A stretch of DNA of 5,556 nt, from NCBI GenBank assembly GCA_011391115.1, contig JAABRC010000150.1, positions 1 to 5,556 of the forward strand. Reading direction: 5' to 3'. This stretch comes from Candidatus Egaibacter danicus (lineage in GTDB: Bacteria; Pseudomonadota; Gammaproteobacteria; Burkholderiales; Burkholderiaceae). Both the position numbers and the translations under genes were made by a program. Below are positions 1 to 5,103 of the stretch, in pieces (the first letter of the stretch is position 1; each line of letters begins with the position of its first letter). The notes under the pieces are model-generated. The model was not told where the DNA came from, made no database searches, and saw only the letters and a program-made list of their open reading frames with translations.

Positions 1-27
1 ATCGAGGGTGACTACGCCGACGCCTGA
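1..27 (+). CDS. C-terminal end of an upstream gene (unidentified)
   Basis: The window opens in a reading frame of eight codons (ending Tyr-Ala-Asp-Ala) closed by TGA at 25-27. Seven of the eight codons end in G or C, like the real genes further on, which favours this frame over the alternatives. Frame 2 is also open, up to a stop at 113-115, but its peptide looks non-coding. Frame 3 stops at once. Too little is present to name the protein. From the neighbourhood it may be another sulfur-oxidation gene on the same strand, but that is only inference. Confidence 0.4.
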   Translation: MEGDYADA

Positions 28-117
28 CGGGCAATTTTGCTGGCTGCCGCGGGTTTCTACGGTGTTGGCAAAAGGGATGATGGCCTTAGCATTCATGACA
101 TATATAAGGAATTGATC
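28..117 (+). other. Intergenic leader upstream of the DsrE-family gene
   Basis: These 90 bp separate the upstream stop from the DsrE-family start. There is an AT-rich TATATA at 101-106, but no convincing -35 box at the right distance: TTGGCA at 65-70 is about 30 bp away. I see no hairpin followed by a T-run. Whether the fcc operon has its own promoter here or is read through from the upstream gene cannot be decided from the sequence. Confidence 0.4.
106..110 (+). promoter_or_regulatory. Ribosome binding site deciding the DsrE start
   Basis: AAGGA lies 7 nt before the ATG at 118. The longer frame opening at position 37 has no comparable site, and it would place 27 non-signal-like residues ahead of an otherwise textbook signal peptide. 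The 118 start is therefore preferred. Confidence 0.75.
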
Positions 118-528
118 ATGAAGCGTTTTATGCTGTTGTTTGCCGGTTTGTTGGCGGCATCACTGGCTTGGGGGCAGGTCAAGGTGGTGTATCACCTGAG
201 CGAGGGCACTCCACAGGCTGCACGCGCCATCGGTAACATCCGAAACCACCTCAATGCCGACTCGACGGTCAAAATCGTCGTCGTGACACATGGCGCGGGT
301 ATTGATTTCCTTCTGGACGGCGCGAAAAATCCCAGAGGACAGCCCTTTACCGGGGACATCGGAGAACTCGCGGGCCGGGGCGTGGAGTTCCGGGTCTGTA
401 ACAACACCTTGATGACGCGCGATATCACCAAGGACAAAGTGGCGATGGAGGCAACCATTGTCCCGTCAGGTGTGGCTGAAGTTGCCAGACTTCAGGCAAA
501 AGAAGGTTTTGTGTACATCCATCCCTGA
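118..528 (+). CDS. Periplasmic DsrE-family protein
   Basis: A 136-residue protein beginning with a Sec signal peptide: Lys-Arg, then a hydrophobic stretch of about residues 4-17, with likely cleavage near residue 19-20. The mature part of about 116 residues has the DsrE/DsrF-like alpha/beta pattern: a first strand VKVVYHLSE (21-29), a second strand VKIVVVTHGAG (51-61), and a conserved-looking VCNNTL (93-98) whose Cys94 is the only cysteine. It ends in the VPSGVAEVARLQ...GF.YI pattern seen in exported DsrE-like proteins. Cytoplasmic DsrE/TusD relatives carry sulfur as a cysteine persulfide. Whether this secreted form does so, with Cys94 as carrier, is inference. It is the first gene of a likely operon with two cytochromes and the sulfide dehydrogenase flavoprotein, 56 bp before the next gene, which suggests a role in handling periplasmic sulfur or polysulfide. 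The family call is fairly secure; the function is not known. Confidence 0.82.
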   Translation: MKRFMLLFAGLLAASLAWGQVKVVYHLSEGTPQAARAIGNIRNHLNADSTVKIVVVTHGAGIDFLLDGAKNPRGQPFTGDIGELAGRGVEFRVCNNTLMTRDITKDKVAMEATIVPSGVAEVARLQAKEGFVYIHP

Positions 529-570
529 TTTTCGGCTTTGCAGTTTTTGTTTTCCCACTTTGCAAAAAAC

Positions 571-576
571 AAGGAG
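571..576 (+). promoter_or_regulatory. Ribosome binding site of the monoheme cytochrome
   Basis: AAGGAG, a strong Shine-Dalgarno match, sits 8 nt before the ATG at 585. It confirms this start and excludes an overlapping frame beginning near 458. Confidence 0.75.
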
Positions 577-584
577 ATTGAGTA

Positions 585-893
585 ATGAAATTGAATGCTT
601 TGGTGCTGGCCGGCGCGCTGGCCGTTGTATCCGGGTGGGCCCAGGCCCAGGCCGTTGATCCGCTGCAGGTTCGGAGTTGGGCGGCAGCGTGCGCCAGCTG
701 CCACGGCACCAGCGGTGTTGCCCAGGCTGGCAACGAGTCGCTGGCGGGTGTCAACAAGGACGACATGCTGAAGAAACTGCTGGACTTCAAGACCGGCAAA
801 AAACCCGCAACCATCATGCATCAGCTCTCCAAGGGTTATTCCGACGAGCAACTCGCTGCATTGGCTACCTACTTCTCCGCCCTTAAAAAATAA
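585..893 (+). CDS. Periplasmic monoheme cytochrome c (c553/FccA-like)
   Basis: A 102-residue class I cytochrome c. Residues 1-23 form a Sec signal peptide ending in an AQA cleavage site, leaving about 79 residues (roughly 8 kDa). One heme-binding motif, CASCH, lies at 36-40 (Cys36 and Cys39 bind heme, His40 is the proximal ligand). Met78 in the IMHQL segment is the likely distal ligand. It stands seven residues before the S-D-E-Q helix start, a spacing also found in both halves of the diheme cytochrome encoded downstream. The protein ends with the LAALATYFSALKK helix typical of c4/c553 domains. The gene lies 13 bp before the FCSD flavoprotein gene, so the product probably accepts electrons from it, either as a subunit (green sulfur bacterial FccA is a monoheme of similar size) or as a soluble shuttle. 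The heme assignment is secure; the subunit role is inference. Confidence 0.92.
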   Translation: MKLNALVLAGALAVVSGWAQAQAVDPLQVRSWAAACASCHGTSGVAQAGNESLAGVNKDDMLKKLLDFKTGKKPATIMHQLSKGYSDEQLAALATYFSALKK

Positions 894-899
894 GAGAGG
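894..899 (+). promoter_or_regulatory. Ribosome binding site of fccB
   Basis: GAGAGG begins immediately after the cytochrome stop codon and ends 7 nt before the ATG at 907. A second in-frame ATG at 910 is 10 nt away, so 907 is slightly preferred. The two differ by one methionine only. Confidence 0.6.
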
Positions 900-906
900 C
901 CCCATC

Positions 907-2193
907 ATGATGAAACGTCGTCAATTTGTACAAACCGTTGGCACAGCAGGCTCGCTGGGGGCCTTGGGTTTGATGTCTGGTTGCGCCACCAGTGGCAGCG
1001 GCAAGGGACCCAAGGTTGTGGTGATCGGTGGAGGCTATGGTGGCGCCACTGCGGCCAAATATGTGCGCATGTGGTCCGACTATGGCATCGATGTCACCCT
1101 GGTCGAACCCAACAGCACCTTCATCTCCTGTCCCATCTCCAATCTGGTGTTGGGCGGCAGCAAGACCATGGCCGACATCACCACGCCCTATGACAATCTG
1201 GTCAAACGCCACGGTGTGCGGCTGGTGCAGGACATGGTGACCCGCATTGACCCGGAAAAACGCATGGTCATGCTGGCCAAAGGCGGCGAGTTGCCCTACG
1301 ACCGGTTGATCGTCTCGCCAGGTGTGGATTTCATGTGGGAAAACCTGCCTGGAATGGCTAAAGATGGTGCCAAAGACAAGGTGCTGCATAGCTGGAAAGC
1401 AGGCGCCCAGACAGTGGCCTTGCGCAAACAGCTGGAAGCCATGCCCGATGGTGGCGTGTATGCGCTGTCCATCCCGCTGGCACCGTACCGCTGCCCTCCT
1501 GGCCCCTATGAACGCGCCTGTCAGGTAGCCAGCTATTTCACCCAAGCCAAACCCAAGAGCAAGGTGCTGATTCTGGATGCCAATGATGACGTCACCTCCA
1601 AAGGCCCCCTGTTCAAGAAGGCCTGGGCTGATCGCTACGCAGGCATGGTTGAATACCGCCCCAAGCACAAAGTCGTGGATGTGGATGCCGCTACCAACAC
1701 ATTGAAGTTTGAGTTCAATGACGATGTGAAGGCTGCCGTGCTGAACGTCATTCCCGAAATGCGTGCGGGCGACATTGCGGTGAAGACCGGTATGGCGACG
1801 GCCAACAAGCGTTGGTGCGAGGTGGATTTTCTGACACACGAGTCCATTGCCGTGAAGAACGTGCACGTGCTGGGCGACTCCATTCAGATCGCGCCTGCCA
1901 TGCCCAAATCGGGCCACATGGCGAACCAGCATGGCAAGACCTGTGCGGCAGCTGTGGTGGCGTTGCTGACCGGCAAACAGCCCAATCAGCTGCCGATCTA
2001 CAACAACACCTGCTACAGCTTTGTGAGTGCCGAAGATGTGGTGCATGTCTCCAGCGTTCACCGCTATGACGCCGAGAAGAAAACCATGCTGACCGTGGCC
2101 GGCTCTGGTGGCGTATCCAGCGCAGCCAATGAACTGGAAGGACGCTACGCCATGGCATGGGCGCGCAACATCTGGGCTGACACGCTCGCCTGA
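907..2193 (+). CDS. fccB: Flavocytochrome c sulfide dehydrogenase, flavoprotein subunit (FccB/SoxF)
   Basis: A 428-residue FAD protein that oxidises sulfide to sulfur or polysulfide in the periplasm and delivers electrons to a cytochrome c subunit. It opens with a Tat signal (R4-R5-Q-F). The FAD-binding fold follows from about residue 36, with GGGYGG around 41-46 and the ribose-binding Glu67. Cys75 in FISCPISN matches the covalent FAD attachment site (Cys42 of the mature Allochromatium protein). Cys196 in the RCPPGPYERAC stretch and Cys369 in NNTCYSF match the redox-active pair (Cys161/Cys337 there); offsets of 32-35 residues are about what the leader would add. The second FAD motif, with Asp324 in HVLGDSIQ, and the family-specific C-terminal domain (about 360-428) are present. 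Length is normal for the family, and all expected catalytic residues are there. An M-S-G-Cys26 at the end of the Tat leader resembles a lipobox. The gene lies between two cytochrome c genes. Sulfide:quinone oxidoreductase is a less likely alternative, given the Tat leader, the C-terminal domain and the cytochrome neighbours. Confidence 0.95.
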   Translation: MMKRRQFVQTVGTAGSLGALGLMSGCATSGSGKGPKVVVIGGGYGGATAAKYVRMWSDYGIDVTLVEPNSTFISCPISNLVLGGSKTMADITTPYDNLVKRHGVRLVQDMVTRIDPEKRMVMLAKGGELPYDRLIVSPGVDFMWENLPGMAKDGAKDKVLHSWKAGAQTVALRKQLEAMPDGGVYALSIPLAPYRCPPGPYERACQVASYFTQAKPKSKVLILDANDDVTSKGPLFKKAWADRYAGMVEYRPKHKVVDVDAATNTLKFEFNDDVKAAVLNVIPEMRAGDIAVKTGMATANKRWCEVDFLTHESIAVKNVHVLGDSIQIAPAMPKSGHMANQHGKTCAAAVVALLTGKQPNQLPIYNNTCYSFVSAEDVVHVSSVHRYDAEKKTMLTVAGSGGVSSAANELEGRYAMAWARNIWADTLA

Positions 2194-2205
2194 AGGATTC
2201 ATTGC

Positions 2206-2212
2206 AAGGTGG
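2206..2212 (+). promoter_or_regulatory. Ribosome binding site deciding the diheme cytochrome start
   Basis: AAGGTGG lies 4 nt before the ATG at 2217. An in-frame TTG at 2202 would sit upstream of this site and would add only five residues to an already complete signal peptide, so the ATG is preferred. Confidence 0.65.
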
Positions 2213-2216
2213 AAAG

Positions 2217-2819
2217 ATGAAAGCAGGTTGGAAATGGGTCACCGCCTTGACCATGGCGGTGACCGCAAGCGTGTGGGCACAACAGGCTGACGAAGCGCGG
2301 GCCAAAAAAATCGTTTCAGGCGTGTGTTTTGTCTGCCATGGTGCCGAGGGAGAGTCCTCAAGCGAGGTGTTTCCGCGCCTGGCGGGCCAGCATTGGGAAT
2401 ATATTGCCAAGCAGCTTGAAAATTTCAAGTCTGGCAAACGCAAGAGCACGGCGATGGCTGACATGGTGACCAAGCTGACTCCCGGTGAGATGGTGGCATT
2501 GGGCAAGTATTTCGAGAAGCAGAACGCGCCCGCAGAACCACCCAAAGATGTGGCTCTGGCTGCTGTTGGGCGCTACATTTTTCACAATGGCAACAAATAC
2601 AGCGGTGTTGCCGCTTGTGTCAGCTGCCATGGTGAAGGTGCACTGGGCACTACCAGTCTGCCACGGCTGGCGGGTCAATACGCCCCTTACACGGAAAACC
2701 AGCTCAAGCAGTTCAATACCCGCGAACGCACCAATGACAATGCGATCATGCACGCCATCGTATCGAAGATGACGCCACTGGAGATGGCTGCGGTCGCCGA
2801 GTACCTGAGCGGCAAGTAA
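2217..2819 (+). CDS. fccA: Periplasmic diheme cytochrome c, c4/FccA type
   Basis: A 200-residue cytochrome with a Sec signal peptide (about 1-21, ending VWA). The mature protein is two tandem class I cytochrome c domains. Domain 1 has CFVCH at 37-41 and likely Met80 as distal ligand; domain 2 has CVSCH at 134-138 and likely Met178. After each heme motif the same pattern recurs: PRLAGQ, then a helix with a QL core, then Met, then TPGE or TPLE, then a final helix. This shows an internal duplication. Size and layout match cytochrome c4 and the diheme FccA subunit of Allochromatium; Paracoccus SoxE is also diheme. Starting 23 bp after the fccB stop, it is probably the electron-accepting partner of the flavoprotein. 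The symbol fccA rests on this position, because the monoheme cytochrome upstream of fccB is a competing candidate. Diheme c4 family is secure; the partner assignment is likely. Confidence 0.9.
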   Translation: MKAGWKWVTALTMAVTASVWAQQADEARAKKIVSGVCFVCHGAEGESSSEVFPRLAGQHWEYIAKQLENFKSGKRKSTAMADMVTKLTPGEMVALGKYFEKQNAPAEPPKDVALAAVGRYIFHNGNKYSGVAACVSCHGEGALGTTSLPRLAGQYAPYTENQLKQFNTRERTNDNAIMHAIVSKMTPLEMAAVAEYLSGK

Positions 2820-2841
2820 GGCCCGGATGCTTTCCCGCAGG

Positions 2842-3942
2842 TCATGTGGCCCGGGCAACAGGCAGGTTTCTGGCGATTGATTCACCTTTGATCGGACGGT
2901 TGTCCAGCAGCCTGTCGGTCAAACCCGCGCCGCCCCACATCCCCAGGAGTGCTATCCAGGCAGTGAGTGCAAAAATGGCCCCTCCGGTCATGCCTGCGCC
3001 GACCGCACAGCCACCGGCCAGCATGGAGCCAAAACCCATGAAGATGGCCCCGGCGATGTACCGCGTCATGCTGTAGCCGTCCTTGAAGCCTTCCAGCTTC
3101 AGGTCCCGGCCAAACCACGCTCCCAGGAACGAACCCGCAAAAACACCCGGCAGCAGGCCGAAGTCAAACCCGATGCCGGGCGCGGGAGAGGCCAGAACCC
3201 GCATCAGCCACTCTGCGGAGGGGCCACTGAAGGTCAAGCCCTGAACCTGAATGGGCTGAAAAGACTGGGTCGAGATCAGGTAAGTGAACCACCAGGCCGC
3301 GGCAACCGTCAATCCTGTGCCGATGCCACCCAACCAGATCCATATGCTGCGTCGGGGGCTGCGCCAGGAGAAATATAAGGCTGCGGCCAGCCAGATCAGG
3401 CCGGCGATCAAACCACCCCATGGCCCCACGCCGGTGATTGCCAGCAAATCACGTGAAGGGCCCGCCTCCACAGTCCACCAGCTGCTGATGATGCCACGCA
3501 GCGGCGCCAGTACGCCAGACAGCGAGGCTTGGGCAGTTACCGCAAAGATAAGCCCGGACAACAGCGCGCGCAGGTTGCCATTGGCAGACAGCACCAGCAA
3601 GCGGCTGGCGCAGCCGCGCGTCATGATCATGCCGGCACCAAACACCAGTCCGCCAACCAATGCGCCTGAGAGGCTGCCCCGTGTTGCAATTTGCCGGGCA
3701 GTGCTGACGTCCAGGGTATGGGTCAGCAGCAGCGCCTGCACAGTGACCACGGCAGTCGCGAATGCGAGCAGCCAGACAGACAATTTTTCGCCAAATGTTC
3801 GATGCCAGAACTCGATAACCGCTGCCCGCAGGCAAAACCGTGACCGTTGGGCGGAAAAACCAAAGAGGGCGCCAATAGCTGCTCCACCGATGGCGAGCAC
3901 GGTTCCGTCGCCATACTGCTCCAAAATGGTTGCCAGATCCAC
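2842..3942 (-). CDS. YeeE/YedE-family membrane transporter (thiosulfate/sulfur; TsuA/SoxT-like)
   Basis: A 366-residue integral inner-membrane protein with about nine or more hydrophobic segments (roughly 15-29, 55-73, 90-109, 125-146, 167-192, 200-223, 260-276, 294-313 and 320-337). It has only three cysteines, all in YeeE/YedE motifs: Cys37 in QRSRFCLRAA, Cys111 in MTRGCASR and Cys312 in LAGGCAVGAG. In the thiosulfate importer TsuA, three cysteines with very similar spacing line the transport path. The substrate is therefore probably thiosulfate or another reduced sulfur species, though SoxT-like members also act in sulfur sensing or uptake within sox loci. The two halves each carry a G-rich GC motif, consistent with an internal repeat. 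Start: no in-frame ATG exists near the 5' end. A GTG at 3942 has a GGGGA site 5 nt upstream; a TTG at 3954 would give 370 residues but has no such site. The gene converges on the fcc operon and diverges from the MBL-fold gene. Confidence 0.9.
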   Translation of the reverse strand: MDLATILEQYGDGTVLAIGGAAIGALFGFSAQRSRFCLRAAVIEFWHRTFGEKLSVWLLAFATAVVTVQALLLTHTLDVSTARQIATRGSLSGALVGGLVFGAGMIMTRGCASRLLVLSANGNLRALLSGLIFAVTAQASLSGVLAPLRGIISSWWTVEAGPSRDLLAITGVGPWGGLIAGLIWLAAALYFSWRSPRRSIWIWLGGIGTGLTVAAAWWFTYLISTQSFQPIQVQGLTFSGPSAEWLMRVLASPAPGIGFDFGLLPGVFAGSFLGAWFGRDLKLEGFKDGYSMTRYIAGAIFMGFGSMLAGGCAVGAGMTGGAIFALTAWIALLGMWGGAGLTDRLLDNRPIKGESIARNLPVARAT

Positions 3943-3947
3943 GGCAT

Positions 3948-3952
3948 TCCCC
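3948..3952 (-). promoter_or_regulatory. Ribosome binding site deciding the GTG start of the transporter
   Basis: Read on the minus strand, GGGGA lies 5 nt before the GTG at 3942-3940. Nothing similar precedes the TTG at 3954. This supports the GTG start. Confidence 0.55.
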
Positions 3953-3964
3953 AATAATTCAGTA

Positions 3965-3983
3965 AACGCTTATATTAATGCTT
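3965..3983. repeat. Short direct repeat in the divergent intergenic region
   Basis: AACGCTT at 3965-3971 and AATGCTT at 3977-3983 are direct repeats with one mismatch and a 12-bp period. They overlap the putative -10 region of the transporter. They could be half-sites for a regulator, but short repeats of this kind also occur by chance in AT-rich promoter DNA. Confidence 0.35.
3969..3974 (-). promoter_or_regulatory. Possible -10 box of the transporter promoter
   Basis: On the minus strand TATAAG matches TATAAT in five of six positions. It would start transcription near 3962, about 20 nt before the GTG, which fits the chosen start. The -35 at 17 bp spacing (3992-3997, TTCCCT) is a poor match and lies inside the inverted repeat at 3989-4009, as expected for a promoter that depends on, or is blocked by, a regulator. 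Speculative. Confidence 0.35.
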
Positions 3984-3988
3984 GGCGA

Positions 3989-4009
3989 ATCAGGGAAGTT
4001 GACCCTGAT
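3989..4009. promoter_or_regulatory. Perfect 7-7-7 inverted repeat, candidate operator
   Basis: The arms ATCAGGG (3989-3995) and CCCTGAT (4003-4009) are exact reverse complements around a 7-bp centre. No T-run follows on either strand, so it does not look like a terminator. It lies between two divergent genes, 47 bp from the transporter start and 83 bp from the MBL-fold start, and overlaps the likely -35 zone of the transporter promoter. A dimeric repressor or activator controlling both directions is the natural reading. The binding protein is not encoded in this window. Confidence 0.55.
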
Positions 4010-4081
4010 CAAAAGTCCCGCGTCTGCCTGCCGCAAATGGGAGCTTGCGTGTTGTACAAGACGGAATGGATTGAAATACTC

Positions 4082-4088
4082 AAGGTGA
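4082..4088 (+). promoter_or_regulatory. Ribosome binding site of the MBL-fold gene
   Basis: AAGGTGA ends 4 nt before the ATG at 4093. The next in-frame ATG (4129) has no such site, so the longer form is preferred. Confidence 0.55.
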
Positions 4089-4092
4089 AACC

Positions 4093-5103
4093 ATGAATTT
4101 CTTGACCCTGAAGGCTGCAGGACGGTGTATGCGGCCTTGTGGGCTGGCTGTGTTGCTGGCTGCCTGCGCCATGACACCTGCGCTCGCACAGATTGCAGCC
4201 CCTGGTGGTGCCACTGCTGCGAAAGTGGCAGCACCGGAAATGGTGGCGCAAAAAGTGTCCCCTTCAGCTTGGTACGTCGAGGGCGTGGGCGCGCTGGGCT
4301 CCAGTGCCAACCAGAACTTCATTTCAAATGCGGCGTTCATCGTCACCCCCGCGGGTGTGGTCGTCATTGATGCTCTGGGCTCTCCGGCACTGGCAGGCCG
4401 CTTGATGGCAGAAATCCGCAAGGTAACCCCGATTCCTGTTACCCACGTCATCGTCACGCACTATCACGCCGACCACATATACGGCCTGCAGGCCCTGAAG
4501 GCACAGGGTGCACGCATCATTGCACACCGGGCCGCGCTGGAGTACCTGAACTCCGACAATGCGCGCCTGCGGCTTGAAGCGTCACGACAGGAACTGGCGC
4601 CCTGGATTGATGACAAGACGCAACTGGTGTCGGCCGACGAATGGATCGACGGGCCGAAGGAGCTCACGGTCGGTGGCGTTCGCTTCATGCTGCAGCCTGT
4701 AGGTCCGGCACACACACCGGAAGACCTGGTGGTATACATGCCGAAAGAAAAAGTGCTTTTTGCAGGGGATCTGGTTTTTCGCGGGCGAATCCCCTATGTT
4801 GGTCAGGCTGACAGCGGACACTGGATCAAATCGCTGGATACGCTTCTGGCCTTTGACGCGACTGTGATTGTTCCCGGACATGGCCCGATTTCCTCCGAGG
4901 CGCGCAAAGATATGGAACTGACCCGTGATTACCTGATCTATCTTCGCACTGCCATGGGCAAAGCAGCCGGTAACATGGAGCCATTCGAGGACGCCTACCG
5001 GGCGACTGACTGGACGCAGTTTGAGCATCTTCCGCTGTTTCGCGTGGCGAACCGCATGAATGCCTACAACACCTATTTGTTGATGGAAAGAGAGGCGCCG
5101 TAA
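4093..5103 (+). CDS. Exported metallo-beta-lactamase-fold hydrolase (SoxH-like)
   Basis: A 336-residue protein with an N-terminal export signal: basic residues up to Arg14, a hydrophobic core at about 17-26, then ALA-Gln around 30-33 as a signal peptidase I site. A lipobox-like LAAC ends at Cys25, so a lipoprotein is possible. The MBL fold spans about 50-270 with every usual metal ligand visible: His123, His125, Asp127 and His128 in THYHADH; His207 in GPAHTPED; Asp226 in FAGDLVF; His263 in PGHGP. A binuclear zinc (or iron) hydrolase is thus expected. The NAAFIVTPAGVVVIDALG strand pair before the motif is typical of the family. Close relatives are SoxH of sox clusters and the 'quinoprotein relay system zinc metallohydrolase' group. 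The substrate is not established; a thiol ester or sulfur-conjugate is a guess from context. It overlaps the next gene by 1 nt, implying coupled translation. Confidence 0.88.
   Translation: MNFLTLKAAGRCMRPCGLAVLLAACAMTPALAQIAAPGGATAAKVAAPEMVAQKVSPSAWYVEGVGALGSSANQNFISNAAFIVTPAGVVVIDALGSPALAGRLMAEIRKVTPIPVTHVIVTHYHADHIYGLQALKAQGARIIAHRAALEYLNSDNARLRLEASRQELAPWIDDKTQLVSADEWIDGPKELTVGGVRFMLQPVGPAHTPEDLVVYMPKEKVLFAGDLVFRGRIPYVGQADSGHWIKSLDTLLAFDATVIVPGHGPISSEARKDMELTRDYLIYLRTAMGKAAGNMEPFEDAYRATDWTQFEHLPLFRVANRMNAYNTYLLMEREAP
5088..5095 (+). promoter_or_regulatory. Ribosome binding site of the thioredoxin-fold gene
   Basis: AAGAGAGG lies inside the end of the MBL-fold gene, 7 nt before the ATG at 5103. 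It supports this start, in which TAATG joins the stop of one gene to the start of the next. Confidence 0.65.

Noticed and set aside
91..112. ATTC...GAAT pair resembling an SqrR/BigR persulfide-sensor box
   Set aside because: The half-sites are separated by 14 bp rather than the 8 bp of the known box, and short AT-rich matches are common by chance.
37..117. N-terminal extension of the DsrE-family protein to position 37
   Set aside because: No ribosome binding site, and it would bury a good signal peptide behind 27 non-signal residues. AAGGA before 118 supports the shorter form.
536..570. CTTTGCA direct repeat (536-542, 558-564) and a GTTTTT/AAAAAC stem (543-548, 565-570) between the DsrE and monoheme cytochrome genes
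   Set aside because: The stem is short, purely AT-rich with a 16-nt loop, and there is no GC-rich stem before a T-run, so it is not a credible terminator. The repeat is too short to stand alone.
883..2202. A 439-codon open frame on the minus strand opposite fccB
   Set aside because: It mirrors fccB almost exactly, is rich in His, Gln and Gly as antisense frames of GC-rich genes are, and shows no recognisable domain. It is a shadow of fccB.
1748..2545. A 265-codon minus-strand open frame spanning the end of fccB and the start of the diheme cytochrome gene
   Set aside because: Runs antisense across two well-supported genes, is rich in Ser, Arg, Cys and Trp, and has no motif.
2820..2856. Bidirectional terminator between the convergent genes
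   Set aside because: Only a 6-bp stem with a 24-nt loop reaching into the transporter coding region, and no T-run on either strand.
4052..4080. TTGTAC-N17-AATACT as a promoter for the MBL-fold gene
   Set aside because: Matches are weak (3/6 and 4/6), and the predicted start near 4087 would remove the ribosome binding site at 4082-4088.
3284..4096. A 270-codon plus-strand open frame opposite the transporter gene
   Set aside because: Low-complexity Pro/Ala/Ser/Arg composition and no domain. The opposite strand encodes a convincing membrane protein, so this is a shadow frame.
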